The notes under the pieces are model-generated. The model had not been told where the DNA came from, made no database searches, and saw only the letters and a program-made list of their open reading frames with translations. From an uncultured Spartobacteria bacterium (GTDB lineage: Bacteria; Verrucomicrobiota; Verrucomicrobiia; Chthoniobacterales; UBA6821): DNA of 38,026 bases. The translations under genes were made by a program, and so were the position numbers. The DNA lies in contig CAIWMF010000021.1 in NCBI GenBank assembly GCA_903913785.1, positions 1 to 38,026 on the forward strand, given 5' to 3'. How positions within the stretch are numbered: the stretch's first letter is position 1; each line of letters starts with the position of its first letter. Positions 9,921-19,236 of the stretch are shown piece after piece.

Positions 9921-10763
9921 TCATCCGAAAAAAGAGATAACTGCTCCTAAGACAAGCGCTCCGTCAGTTGCGAGAGAGGCGACTTCCTTGCCATAATATT
10001 TTGCGATTTCTGGCACAAGGGATAATCCCATCACGCTCCATAAAAAGGGATCAATAATGACATAATGGCCTAAAAATTTATTGAGCAAGAGAAGTGCGAG
10101 TCCGCTGGGCAATGTCCATAAGGCAGAGGGCATGAGCCCCATTAATAATGCTTTTCCTGCTACACCTCGCTCTAATCTAGCAATGAGGGTGGCATTAAGG
10201 AGGCAGAGTAGAAAAAAAAGCATCATAGACCAGAAAATAAGGAGATGATGATGACTCTCCTTGATCTGGCATAAGGGGACTAGGCCGCAGCCGATAGAAA
10301 AAATAAGGGAGATCACTATTTCTTTTCCGAAAGGCCAGATTGCATGTCTGAGGAAATAGGTGTTTAAAAAAAGATAGATGCCGGTCACAAGAGCAACCAA
10401 AAGACCTCCCATCAAAAGAGAGCGGCCAATATGTCTTGCGAGTGAAGTATCGATCATGATTGCAAGGAGACTTGCACTTAAAAAAAAGATGCTGTGTTTA
10501 CGAACAAAATCATGACGCGGCGCTTGCCCGGACATGTGATAAGACTTCTTGGATAACGCTACTTCTGCTGCAGATGTCTCTGGGGATCGATAGGCGACTC
10601 GTCCATCAAGCAAGTGATCGACACTGTAAATAATCCAAAGAGAAATGCCTAAAAGAGCACGTTCTTCTATGGTGAGCTTGATTCCTGGGACACGTGCTAA
10701 GACTTCTTGCCAGGTGAGTGCGACAAGAACGGCATCAAGTGAAAGGAGACTTAGCCATCGCAT
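9921..10763 (-). CDS. Polytopic membrane protein (UbiA-prenyltransferase-like appearance, uncertain)
   Basis: Multiple hydrophobic helices; IYSVDHLLDGR near N-terminus. Confidence 0.6.
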   Translation of the reverse strand: MRWLSLLSLDAVLVALTWQEVLARVPGIKLTIEERALLGISLWIIYSVDHLLDGRVAYRSPETSAAEVALSKKSYHMSGQAPRHDFVRKHSIFFLSASLLAIMIDTSLARHIGRSLLMGGLLVALVTGIYLFLNTYFLRHAIWPFGKEIVISLIFSIGCGLVPLCQIKESHHHLLIFWSMMLFFLLCLLNATLIARLERGVAGKALLMGLMPSALWTLPSGLALLLLNKFLGHYVIIDPFLWSVMGLSLVPEIAKYYGKEVASLATDGALVLGAVISFFG

Positions 10764-10776
10764 GAACGAGATGGCA

Positions 10777-11718
10777 TTAAGAGGCGCTCAGGCGTTCTAC
10801 GCCAGCTTGAAGAGATTCGAGATCACTAATGCTAATGACTTCAACGTCTTTACGAATACGATTGACGAGTCCAGCAATGACTTTTCCAGGTCCACATTCG
10901 ATAAAACGGGTGCAGTGACATTCATCAAGAAGGTATTCAATAGATTCTCTCCAACGCACCGATCCTGTGACCTGATCGGCGAGTGTTGTACGAATTAGAT
11001 CTGGTGAGATTGCAGGCTTGGCTTGAACATTTGAAATAACGGGAATGCGTGGTGTTGCTATCGCTGTTGTTGCTAAAACAATTTCTAATTTCTCGCGTGC
11101 AGGGTTCATGAGGCGTGAATGAAAAGCTCCTGAAACAGTCAGTTCAATGGCTTTGCGAATGCCATGTTCTTTGGCAAGTATGGTGGCATTAAGGATATTT
11201 TTCTTGGCACCAGAAATGACGATTTGACCAGGAGCATTCAAGTTTGCAACGTCGACATCGGCAACATGAGCCAGTCGACGCACGACTTCTTCTTCTGCAC
11301 CAATGATGGCAGCCATGCTTCCTTCTGTTTCTTCGCAGGCTTCTTGCATGAATTGAGCGCGCTGTTCGACGAGTTTTAAACCAGTTGCAAAATCAAATGT
11401 TCCTGCTGCTGTGTGAGCGGTGAATTCTCCAAGAGACAGGCCGGCAGCCGCATGAAATTCTAATTGCGGTAAGGCTTCCTGTAAGAGCGCCAAGGTAATG
11501 AGCCCATGTACGTAGAGGGCAGGTTGAGCGATAACGGTCTGGGTGAGTTGCTCAACAGGGCCTTCAAACATGATCTGTGAGAGGGAGGTTTGCAGGATGT
11601 GATCAGCTTGTTTAAAAAGAGCCGCGGCTCTTAGCGAGTGATGAGCAAAGTCCTGGCCCATGCCAACAACTTGTGATCCTTGACCTGAGAAGAGCAGTGC
11701 GGTGCGATGATGTGACAT
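10777..11718 (-). CDS. fabD: Malonyl-CoA-ACP transacylase
   Basis: LLFSGQGSQVVGMGQDF; AAGLSLGEFTAHTAAG (GLSLGE active site); VSGAFHSRLM; FIECGPGKVIAGL. Confidence 0.96.
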   Translation of the reverse strand: MSHHRTALLFSGQGSQVVGMGQDFAHHSLRAAALFKQADHILQTSLSQIMFEGPVEQLTQTVIAQPALYVHGLITLALLQEALPQLEFHAAAGLSLGEFTAHTAAGTFDFATGLKLVEQRAQFMQEACEETEGSMAAIIGAEEEVVRRLAHVADVDVANLNAPGQIVISGAKKNILNATILAKEHGIRKAIELTVSGAFHSRLMNPAREKLEIVLATTAIATPRIPVISNVQAKPAISPDLIRTTLADQVTGSVRWRESIEYLLDECHCTRFIECGPGKVIAGLVNRIRKDVEVISISDLESLQAGVERLSAS

Positions 11719-11864
11719 GAGCTAAAAAATGGAAGGTGAATGTGAAAGGAATTTGATATGCAAAAAAGTAGTCACAACACAAGGAGCAGGCAAGCAAGGA
11801 GAAAAGAAAAAACTGAGTCTATTGTGTCGCTTGTTCTCACTTCCACGTAGACTGATTTTCCTTG

Positions 11865-11930
11865 AGCCCGGATATTTCATACTGGTGCGTCGTGAGGCGC
11901 AGCAGATTCAGTATGAAATATGCGGGTTAA
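11865..11930. mobile_element. Short (~66 bp) palindromic element derivative at the 3' end of the midA-like gene
   Basis: agcccggatatttcatactggtgcgtcgtgaggcgcagcagattcagtatgaaatatgcgggttaa: both arms with a ~20 bp centre. Confidence 0.9.
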
Positions 11931-13026
11931 GTTGCCTAATGCCTGGGCGCTCATAGCGAAAGCAACCGAGTGGAGGTCTGTTCTCAATGGCTTTTCCTAG
12001 TCCTAGAAAATGGAATTGCCGTCCCATGGTTTCTGGATGAAGAAGGGTTTTTAACTGGCGCAAATAAGCTTGTGTAGAGGCATTCTGAAGATGGCCATCG
12101 AGTCTGTGCAGCCATTGTTCTAGGGCGCCTATCATAAAATGATGTTGGTCACTAAAGCCAAGGAGCTCGAAGTCTTGCTCGCGTGCGGTGTTGGCTAGTG
12201 CGGTAAAATCGACATGAGCCGAGATGTCACGGCTGCCTGGTTTTTCTAGAGGGTCGTTGTAGCGTCGATGATTGTGGTAGCAGGCAATACTTCCCTCAGC
12301 TCGGTAGGGAGCAAAACGATGCTCGCCAAAGTAACCATAATCCGCAATAAGGATCATCCCGCGTTCCATACGCTGGGCAATTGCATCGAGCCAGGGAGCA
12401 ATGTTGAGGCGTGCTTCCCATAGAAATCCTGGACTCAGATCGGTGGGCAAGGTGGCTGCTACTGCGTGAAGTTTTTTTTTCTTGATAGGGGTGTTAACCC
12501 AGGAAAAGCATTGCTTCTCTTGCCTTACGCGTTTTTCTAGCCACTCTTTTCCGCTCCAGGTGAGGATATGTACGGGAAAGGCATCAAGCAGTTCATTGGA
12601 AAAATGGACGCCAATGAAGCGAGGGAGTTGCGCAAGTTCTCGTGCCCAGGAAATATTCTTAAATGCTTTGAGTCGCTCTTTTTGGCGCTGCTCATGGAAT
12701 AAAAAAGGTTCTACAATCACGTATTGTGTGCAGGCAAAGAGTTCTTCGTATTCTTCTGCTTGTAAGGCTTCTAAAATATCGAGCGCAAGTCTTCCATCGT
12801 GTGCTCCTTGCTCAATGATGGAAAAGGGTTTGGGCTTGCCGAGCTTTTCCCAAAGGTCTTGGAAGAGAAGTGCTAGGGTTTTTCCATAAATAGGACCAAC
12901 ACTCACATTGGTATAAAAATCACCTTCTTTGCCAATGCGAACACGACCCGACGCGTAGTAGCCATGCTTGGGATCGTAGAGAGCCCGCTGCATGAAGGTT
13001 GCAAAGCAGAGAGAGGGATCAGGCAT
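11908..13026 (-). CDS. SAM-dependent methyltransferase, MidA/NDUFAF7 (DUF185) family
   Basis: FMQRALYDPKHGYYASGRVRIGKEGDFYTNVSVGPIYGKTLALLFQDLWE; SNELLDAFPVH; IADYGYFG; C-terminus LNPHISY* is encoded by a palindromic element. Confidence 0.88.
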   Translation of the reverse strand: MPDPSLCFATFMQRALYDPKHGYYASGRVRIGKEGDFYTNVSVGPIYGKTLALLFQDLWEKLGKPKPFSIIEQGAHDGRLALDILEALQAEEYEELFACTQYVIVEPFLFHEQRQKERLKAFKNISWARELAQLPRFIGVHFSNELLDAFPVHILTWSGKEWLEKRVRQEKQCFSWVNTPIKKKKLHAVAATLPTDLSPGFLWEARLNIAPWLDAIAQRMERGMILIADYGYFGEHRFAPYRAEGSIACYHNHRRYNDPLEKPGSRDISAHVDFTALANTAREQDFELLGFSDQHHFMIGALEQWLHRLDGHLQNASTQAYLRQLKTLLHPETMGRQFHFLGLGKAIENRPPLGCFRYERPGIRQLNPHISY

Positions 13027-14863
13027 TAAGATGACTCCCTTTTTTTTCTTTCCAATAAAACATCATCGCAATGCCAATACAGATTGCTAGTGATCCGATC
13101 CATTTGAGTAACCATCCTGGATCATAGAGGACCTGGAGGGTTGTTTCCTCAAGGTTCTGTGGGTTCCACTCTGCTTGTGAAAATTTATAATTGATCCCTG
13201 TTACGTTCGCTATGAATCCTCCAGGAAAACTTGCTGGATGATTCATTCTAATAGCGTCATGACGTGTTGTGTCAGTTTTGCCGCGTGTGCGATCATGAAA
13301 ACATACGGTTGCTCGAAAATCTCCTGGAGTCTCGGTTCCTTCGTCACGAGGAATTTGAAAATCAACGAGCTCTATGGAAAAGGGAATGGGACGTAGTTCT
13401 AATCCATAACCGATGCGAATAGGAATGTCCTTTAGGATAAGCGGGGTGATTTGTCCTGAGGAGACCCATGTTGCCTCACTCTTGAGGCCATCAGGATCTT
13501 CAAGAAAAGCATGAAAGCCAGGAGTGCCGGTGAGGTTGTTTTTTTTGGAAGAAGGTGGTGTTGGTCGGGTGCGCGAAACGATATGTTCATGATGACCGCT
13601 TTGTAGAAGTTCCATTTGCCAGTCTGCCCAGCCAAGGGGCACGACTTCGCCTATTAGTAAGGATCCACTTTGTTTCGTCTTATTGTGACGACCTAATAAA
13701 AACTCAACACGATCGCTGTTCGGTTCGAGAGCCAGTGCTAACCATGGTTTGTGGGTGGCGTAGGGAATTAACCCGGATATTTCACGCCGATCACCTGCGG
13801 AGACCGGGAAGCCTGATGGATCTTGCGTTAGACTCACATTGTGACTTGGGCGGTATGTACTCATACAGCCCGGCGTCAACATGCTCGTCTGCCTGCCCCC
13901 ATCCGCCTTCGCGGCCTCCTCGTCACGATCGGTATGAAATATGCGGGTTAAAGGAATCTTTTTGGTGCCTGTAGGAGACAATGCTGATAGCTTGGATTCT
14001 TCTTCAGGAGCGGTAGGAGGAGGAGTGAGCGGAGCGGGAGAAGTCGCTTCCTTGGCTGGAGGTTGGAGTGGTTTGTCTGAACGCATCAAGGTGATTGTTG
14101 CAAGACCAAAAAAATCAAAAACGTCTTCGTTTTTCTCCTCTAAGCTCAAAGCTACCAGATGCTCTTGATGGAGTGCTTGACTGCTTAAGCGTAGGAGCAC
14201 TGCCTCACTCTCATCCTTATTTGCTTGTCTCACCAGTGTAGGCACGTCCTCGAGGAATTCGCTCCAATCATCAATGACGAGATGGAGTTTTGTTTCTGGA
14301 ATCCTAAGGCGTGTGGGATGGTTTTTCGAAGGCCGAGCAAGCGTTGCATCAAAGGGAAGGAGATAGAGATGGTAATTAAGCGGGGTTTCCATTTCTAAAA
14401 CACTCTGATTGGTGGTGATGTTTTTCACTGCTGCTCCATGGACTTGTAGCGTCACATTTCCCTCAAATCCTAGCTTGGATCCAATGGCTGCGCCCATGAG
14501 TAAGGTGATAATTCCATAATGAGTGATGACAAAACCAAGATGCTTTCTTTCCCAGGGCCACCTGGTCAAGGTTACCGCAAAGAGATTGAGGCAAAGAAGT
14601 CCCAACCATGCTAGGAACCATGGTGCTTTGTAGATCATGGCATGCGCTACTTTGGTATCAAAATGTGATTCAGTAAACGTCGCCACGCCACAAGCAATGG
14701 CAATAGTGGCAAGGAGGATGAGCGCAAGTTGTAATGAGCCTAGCAGGTGAATGAGCTGCCAGAGGGTCGAATTTTTCTGACGCTCTTTGATCATCATGCG
14801 TCGGGCTTGGGCCTTGTTTTTTAGGGGGTAGATGTTTTCCTGTTGCGGGCTCTCTAGATGCAT
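13019..14863 (-). CDS. resB: ResB-like cytochrome c biogenesis protein carrying a 60-codon in-frame palindromic element
   Basis: LLGSLQLALILLATIAIACGVATFTESHFDTKVAHAMIYKAPWFLAWLGLLCLNLFAVTLTRWPW; LGFVITHYGIITLLMGAAIG; start uncertain (14914, 14863 or a later ATG). Confidence 0.85.
   Translation of the reverse strand: MHLESPQQENIYPLKNKAQARRMMIKERQKNSTLWQLIHLLGSLQLALILLATIAIACGVATFTESHFDTKVAHAMIYKAPWFLAWLGLLCLNLFAVTLTRWPWERKHLGFVITHYGIITLLMGAAIGSKLGFEGNVTLQVHGAAVKNITTNQSVLEMETPLNYHLYLLPFDATLARPSKNHPTRLRIPETKLHLVIDDWSEFLEDVPTLVRQANKDESEAVLLRLSSQALHQEHLVALSLEEKNEDVFDFFGLATITLMRSDKPLQPPAKEATSPAPLTPPPTAPEEESKLSALSPTGTKKIPLTRIFHTDRDEEAAKADGGRQTSMLTPGCMSTYRPSHNVSLTQDPSGFPVSAGDRREISGLIPYATHKPWLALALEPNSDRVEFLLGRHNKTKQSGSLLIGEVVPLGWADWQMELLQSGHHEHIVSRTRPTPPSSKKNNLTGTPGFHAFLEDPDGLKSEATWVSSGQITPLILKDIPIRIGYGLELRPIPFSIELVDFQIPRDEGTETPGDFRATVCFHDRTRGKTDTTRHDAIRMNHPASFPGGFIANVTGINYKFSQAEWNPQNLEETTLQVLYDPGWLLKWIGSLAICIGIAMMFYWKEKKGSHLNA
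13768..13951 (-). mobile_element. Palindromic element copy in resB (TTAA to TTAA, 184 bp, net 180 bp)
   Basis: ttaacccggatatttcacgccgat ... atcggtatgaaatatgcgggttaa; in gene sense LTRIFHTDRDEEAAKADGG...VSAGDRREISGL. Confidence 0.93.
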
Positions 14864-14888
14864 GGGATAGAGAATATAGCCTGTAGAA

Positions 14889-16502
14889 ATGAAAATCGCT
14901 ATTCTCAACTGCAAAATTTATACTCGTTCATTTTTAACAAGCATGCAATCATCGCGCACCATGGTCACCCCTTCGTTCCTCGTTCTACGAGTTCTTGTGG
15001 TTCTTTTTTTTATCATCTTCTCTCCTGCTTCTGGCGTTGAGGTTGTTGATGCGACTGGCAAAAATCTCTTTTCACCCACTTCGACAAAAGATCAGAATCA
15101 TGCCTCGAGTGTGGGAACGTTAAATTGCTCATTTCTCCCCAATAAAAAGTACCATCTAGGCAGTCTCATTGACTTAGCGCTCAATAATAATCCGATGACC
15201 CGTGGGGCATGGAGTGCGGCCAAGGCGGCATCTGCATCGGTTGGAGAGGCGCGTTCACTTTATTATCCATGGGTTAGTTCTGATTTTAGAGGGGGGTATG
15301 ATAAAACATTTACCCCTATTGCCTCGGGTCCGAATGCTGCGAGTCGTAATCAAGCGACCGTTTTTTTAAGTCTCGAATATATTCTCTTGGATTTTGGGAG
15401 GAGGGATGCTGATGTCCAGCGTACTATTGCCACCTTTCATGGGCTGGGACTCACCTATCAACGCAAATTACAAGAAGTTATTTTTACCGTCGAGAAAACC
15501 TACTTTGCCTATGAGGCAGCACTCTGGAAGCAAAAGGCCGCTGAGGCTAATCTCCTTTTTACCCAAACACTCAATGACATGGTTGTTCGTGAGCGTGTGA
15601 CTGGTCTTGCCGCAGACCCCGATGAATTAATAACCCGCAAACGCGTTCTTGAAGCCCAGTACGAGGTTGAAGCTGCCGTTGCTGTTGTGCGTAATACCTT
15701 GGGAGAAATCTGTATTGCTGTTGGGATTCCTGCTAATAGTCCACTGCAGTTTGTCGAAACACAAAAACCTCCCTCCACCAAAAAGCTCCTAGGTGATGTC
15801 ACTCTTCTCATTGAAAAAGCAATTGCCTTACGTCCTGATCTTGCAGCACGTGTTGCCGAGCTGCAGGCTAGCAAAGAGGCTACAAAAAGAGCGATGTCTG
15901 ATTTTTTCCCCACCATCAAGTTGGAAGGGCAATATGCAAATACCACCTTTGGATATCAGGGAAATCAGCGAAATCCTAGTGTGAGCGGTTATTATAATGG
16001 TTTTGGTGCCCCTTATGGGAGTGCATTTGTGACCGCGCACTGGGATCTCTTTGATGGATTTGATCGGGTCTTTCGTCTCAAGCGTCGTCAAGAAGAAGAT
16101 AAAGTCGCAGAAGAAAATGTAAGACAAACTCAACTCAACACCACACGTGATGTCTGGACCGCCTACAACAACATCCTGGCTGCTGCAAACCGGGTCGAGT
16201 ACGCAGAAGGGTTTGTTGCCTCCTCGAGAGAATATTTTAGCTCCATTAGTGCTGCTCAAGAAAGCGGACTGGCCAATGTGACCGATTACTCGCAAGCGGG
16301 AAGTAATTTGAGTTTAGCTCAGTTTGAACTTGCAAGCGCTGTTTCGGATTACTCAATAGCTTTAGCAGCTCTTGCCCTCGCTGTAGGATCGACCACTCCT
16401 TCCTCTCGCGTCGTGCATGAGGATTTAGGAGCTCCCGGAAAAATATCTAGTCACTTGCTTTCCAAAGAGGCAGCAGGCTTTCAGCCAGATATTTCTTACT
16501 AG
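14889..16502 (+). CDS. TolC-family outer membrane efflux protein
   Basis: Signal-like N-terminus; LGSLIDLALNNNPMTRGAWSAAKAASASVGEARSLYYPWVSSDFRGGYD; paired repeat architecture; start uncertain. Confidence 0.88.
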   Translation: MKIAILNCKIYTRSFLTSMQSSRTMVTPSFLVLRVLVVLFFIIFSPASGVEVVDATGKNLFSPTSTKDQNHASSVGTLNCSFLPNKKYHLGSLIDLALNNNPMTRGAWSAAKAASASVGEARSLYYPWVSSDFRGGYDKTFTPIASGPNAASRNQATVFLSLEYILLDFGRRDADVQRTIATFHGLGLTYQRKLQEVIFTVEKTYFAYEAALWKQKAAEANLLFTQTLNDMVVRERVTGLAADPDELITRKRVLEAQYEVEAAVAVVRNTLGEICIAVGIPANSPLQFVETQKPPSTKKLLGDVTLLIEKAIALRPDLAARVAELQASKEATKRAMSDFFPTIKLEGQYANTTFGYQGNQRNPSVSGYYNGFGAPYGSAFVTAHWDLFDGFDRVFRLKRRQEEDKVAEENVRQTQLNTTRDVWTAYNNILAAANRVEYAEGFVASSREYFSSISAAQESGLANVTDYSQAGSNLSLAQFELASAVSDYSIALAALALAVGSTTPSSRVVHEDLGAPGKISSHLLSKEAAGFQPDISY

Positions 16503-16503
16503 C
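16484..16503. repeat. Possible decayed arm at the TolC-family gene 3' end
   Basis: gccagatatttcttactag resembles acccggatatttcatactga; C-terminus QPDISY* parallels NPHISY* of the midA-like protein. Confidence 0.35.
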
Positions 16504-16606
16504 GGGAAGATTCTATACTCAAGGATCATGAGGCGTATATGTAAGGCTAAATTTTTTTATTTTATCCCTTGCCTTTATCGCATCTCTTTGATACTTTCCT
16601 GAACCC

Positions 16607-16816
16607 ATGCCTAAACCCATTGCACGAAGTAAAACTAAAAAGTCTGTTGCTAAGCGATTTAAAATCACGGCAACTGGCAAAGTCAAACGCTCTAAAGCTG
16701 GCCGTCGTCATTTATTGGAGTGTAAGAGTTCTAAGTTGAAACGTAATATGGGCAAGTCTGCAATTGTCGAGGACTGTGATGTGAGTCGTATTAAGCTGAA
16801 TCTCCCATGGGGATAG
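16607..16816 (+). CDS. rpmI: 50S ribosomal protein L35
   Basis: MPKPIARSKTKKSVAKRFKITATGKVKRSKAGRRHLLECKSSKLKRNM. Confidence 0.96.
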   Translation: MPKPIARSKTKKSVAKRFKITATGKVKRSKAGRRHLLECKSSKLKRNMGKSAIVEDCDVSRIKLNLPWG

Positions 16817-16915
16817 CTCCCGTCTCCCCTCCGGTCCTTCTGGATATCAAGACTTATTGCTGAGAGTTGCAGGGCATCATTGTTGTTAGCTTTCACATTT
16901 CTCAAAAGAAAAACA

Positions 16916-16967
16916 TCCGAATATTTTTCACTGTTTCAACAAAGAAACTATGAAATTTATTCCTAGG
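16916..16967. repeat. Possible decayed short palindromic element between rpmI and rplT
   Basis: tccgaatatttttcactgtttc ... gaaactatgaaatttattcctagg; imperfect inverted repeat with arm-like sequence. Confidence 0.4.
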
Positions 16968-17146
16968 ACTACGCATCCATGAGATAGCAGTTTGCTAGGA
17001 ACAAAATAATAAAAAGTAGAGAATGATTCATGGATCTGGATATTTATTGTGAATATCCTAACCGGGCAGGTGAGTTCCATGAAGCAATATTAACAAACAG
17101 CCAGCCCGACGAGGCTCCTTGTCTCATCACAAGGAGAAAATAAACA

Positions 17147-17530
17147 ATGCCTAGAGCCACTAATTCACCAGCTAGTCGCGCACGTCGTAAGCGAGTTATC
17201 GACGAAGCCGCTGGTTATCGCGGTCGTCGTTCCAAACTTTTCCGTTATGCCAAGGATGCGCGGATGAAGGCCAAGTATTGGGCCTACCGTGACCGTAAAA
17301 CACGCAAGCGTAATGTTCGTGCCCTTTGGATCACGCGTCTCAACGCTGCCGTGCGTGCTCAATCCCTCAACTACAATCGTTTTATTGAAGGGTTAAAAGC
17401 CGCTAATATCTTACTTGATAGAAAAGTTCTCTCCGATATTGCACTCACTGATGAGAAGACTTTTCTTGAGATTGTTGGCAAGGTAAAAGCTGCACTAGCT
17501 GCCAAAAACAGTCTGGTAACTCCCTGCTAA
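17147..17530 (+). CDS. rplT: 50S ribosomal protein L20
   Basis: MPRATNSPASRARRKRVIDEAAGYRGRRSKLFRYAKDARMKAKYWAYRDRKTRKRNVRALWITRLNAA; AAGGAG upstream of the ATG. Confidence 0.97.
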   Translation: MPRATNSPASRARRKRVIDEAAGYRGRRSKLFRYAKDARMKAKYWAYRDRKTRKRNVRALWITRLNAAVRAQSLNYNRFIEGLKAANILLDRKVLSDIALTDEKTFLEIVGKVKAALAAKNSLVTPC

Positions 17531-17733
17531 TAATTGATCGAGAGCTTGTGGTGAAGTCTTTTTCTTCGCTTGTCAACGTGAGAGAAAATGATCTTTCACA
17601 ATTGGATCACCTTTTTGGATGCTTCTAGTGGAGGGATTCGCGATCTCTGCCTGAGCACCGTCGTGTTTTTTTCTCTTGGCTTTATACTTCAAACTACCGA
17701 TCCTCAGGCCCTTCTTGTTTCCTTCTTCTAAGT

Positions 17734-18753
17734 ATGCAAGCTCTTATTGAACAACAGGAAAAAGAATCCCTAGCGGCCATTAGTTCCGCTTCCAATGACT
17801 CGGTCTTGCGTGAAGTTCGTCTCTTGTATCTTGGGAAGAGTGGCCTCATCTCTCGCATGAGCGAGCAGATGCGTGCTATTGCAAAGGAAGAACGTCCCAT
17901 CGTAGGCAAACTCCTCAACCACTGGCGAAGTTCTTTTACTCAGGTATTAGAAGCAAAAGAAAAAATATTCCGTGATCAAGCCGATGCTTTGTTGTTTGAA
18001 TCGCTCGATCCTACCTTGCCAGGCACCACTCGTTGTCAAGGTTCTTTGCATCCCCTAACGCTCTTAATTGATCGTGTGGTTGCCATTTATCGCCGCCTTG
18101 GTTTTGCAATGGCAGAAGGACCAGATATTGATTCTCCCTGGTATTGCTTTGATGCACTCAATACACCTGCTGATCATCCTGCGCGTAATGAGCAAGATAC
18201 TTTTTATCTTCCTGATGGACGTTTGCTGCGCACACATACCTCGACGGTACAAATTAGGGCCATGGAACAAGCCTTGCCACCACTACGGATTATTGTTCCT
18301 GGTTCTGCTTACCGCCGCGATGAGGTTGATGCGACCCATTTATCCCAATTTACTCAAATGGAGGTACTCTGCGTGGGTGAGGGAATAACGCTTGGTGATC
18401 TTAAAGGGACAGCAGAGTTTTTCTTCCGTGAGCTTTTAGGAGTGAACACAGAATGTCGATTTCGACCTCATTTTTTTCCATTTACAGAACCGAGTTTTGA
18501 AATTGATATTCGTTCTTCTCATCTTTCCAAGAAATGGCTTGAACTTGCTGGTTGCGGTATGGTTGATCCAGCAGTCTTTGAAGCGGTTAACCAAAAGCGT
18601 GGAGACCATGCCTATGACCCTGAAAAAATTTCCGGCTTTGCGTTTGGTTTTGGTCTCGATCGCTTGGTGATGATGCTCACTGGCATTGATGATATTCGCA
18701 TGCTGAGTGAAAACGACCTGCGCTTTTTAAAACGATTTACCGGGGAGTACTAG
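17734..18753 (+). CDS. pheS: Phenylalanyl-tRNA synthetase alpha subunit
   Basis: LYLGKSGLISRMSEQM; HPLTLLIDRVVAIYRRLGFAMAEGPDID; LRTHTSTVQIRAM; FAFGFGLDRLVMMLTGIDDIRML. Confidence 0.97.
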   Translation: MQALIEQQEKESLAAISSASNDSVLREVRLLYLGKSGLISRMSEQMRAIAKEERPIVGKLLNHWRSSFTQVLEAKEKIFRDQADALLFESLDPTLPGTTRCQGSLHPLTLLIDRVVAIYRRLGFAMAEGPDIDSPWYCFDALNTPADHPARNEQDTFYLPDGRLLRTHTSTVQIRAMEQALPPLRIIVPGSAYRRDEVDATHLSQFTQMEVLCVGEGITLGDLKGTAEFFFRELLGVNTECRFRPHFFPFTEPSFEIDIRSSHLSKKWLELAGCGMVDPAVFEAVNQKRGDHAYDPEKISGFAFGFGLDRLVMMLTGIDDIRMLSENDLRFLKRFTGEY

Positions 18754-18757
18754 TACG

Positions 18758-19225
18758 ATGATGAAACCTCTTTTTTTTCTTCTCTTATTGCTTGTGCCTT
18801 TTATTTCTTTTTCCGCGCCAAGCAATGATGGACCTGAGGTAACTATTGACCTCAGACAAGATGGATTTTTCTCTATAAGAGAAGATATTGTTTTAGCAAC
18901 AGGGCAAGAATTTTATCTCCGTATCAAGAATCCACAAAACAAGTGGTACCTTGCAGGTGATTCTTATGACCCGAATGCTCTTAGGATAGAAATCAAGGAG
19001 GTCAATCATGCTGGATTCGATTTTCTGGGTAGTGCCATGAAGGTCTTGCTAGTAAGAGAGGATTGCGATGAGAATTTCCTAACGTATTATTTTAAGGCTG
19101 GCGATCATTCAACGAGCGTCAATGTCCGCTTTTATCAGGAGTATTACACGACAGGAAATCTCAGGGGAGAACCAACTCCACAAAAAAAATATTGTAATCC
19201 CTCTCTTCATATCACCATTGAGTGA
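18758..19225 (+). CDS. Hypothetical exported protein, 155 aa, between pheS and pheT
   Basis: ATG 5 bp after the pheS stop; signal peptide MMKPLFFLLLLLVPFISFSAPS; four cysteines would not be needed for the call; no family recognised. Confidence 0.72.
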   Translation: MMKPLFFLLLLLVPFISFSAPSNDGPEVTIDLRQDGFFSIREDIVLATGQEFYLRIKNPQNKWYLAGDSYDPNALRIEIKEVNHAGFDFLGSAMKVLLVREDCDENFLTYYFKAGDHSTSVNVRFYQEYYTTGNLRGEPTPQKKYCNPSLHITIE

Positions 19226-19236
19226 TCGCGTGCCTT

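Noticed and set aside
13555-13974. Antisense 139-aa ORF as a real gene
   Set aside because: It lies opposite resB and is open largely because the element is open on both strands; no independent start or family evidence.
18758-19225. Chagasin-like protease inhibitor assignment for the 155-aa protein
   Set aside because: Only a loose beta-rich and NP-motif impression; characteristic loop motifs not clearly present.
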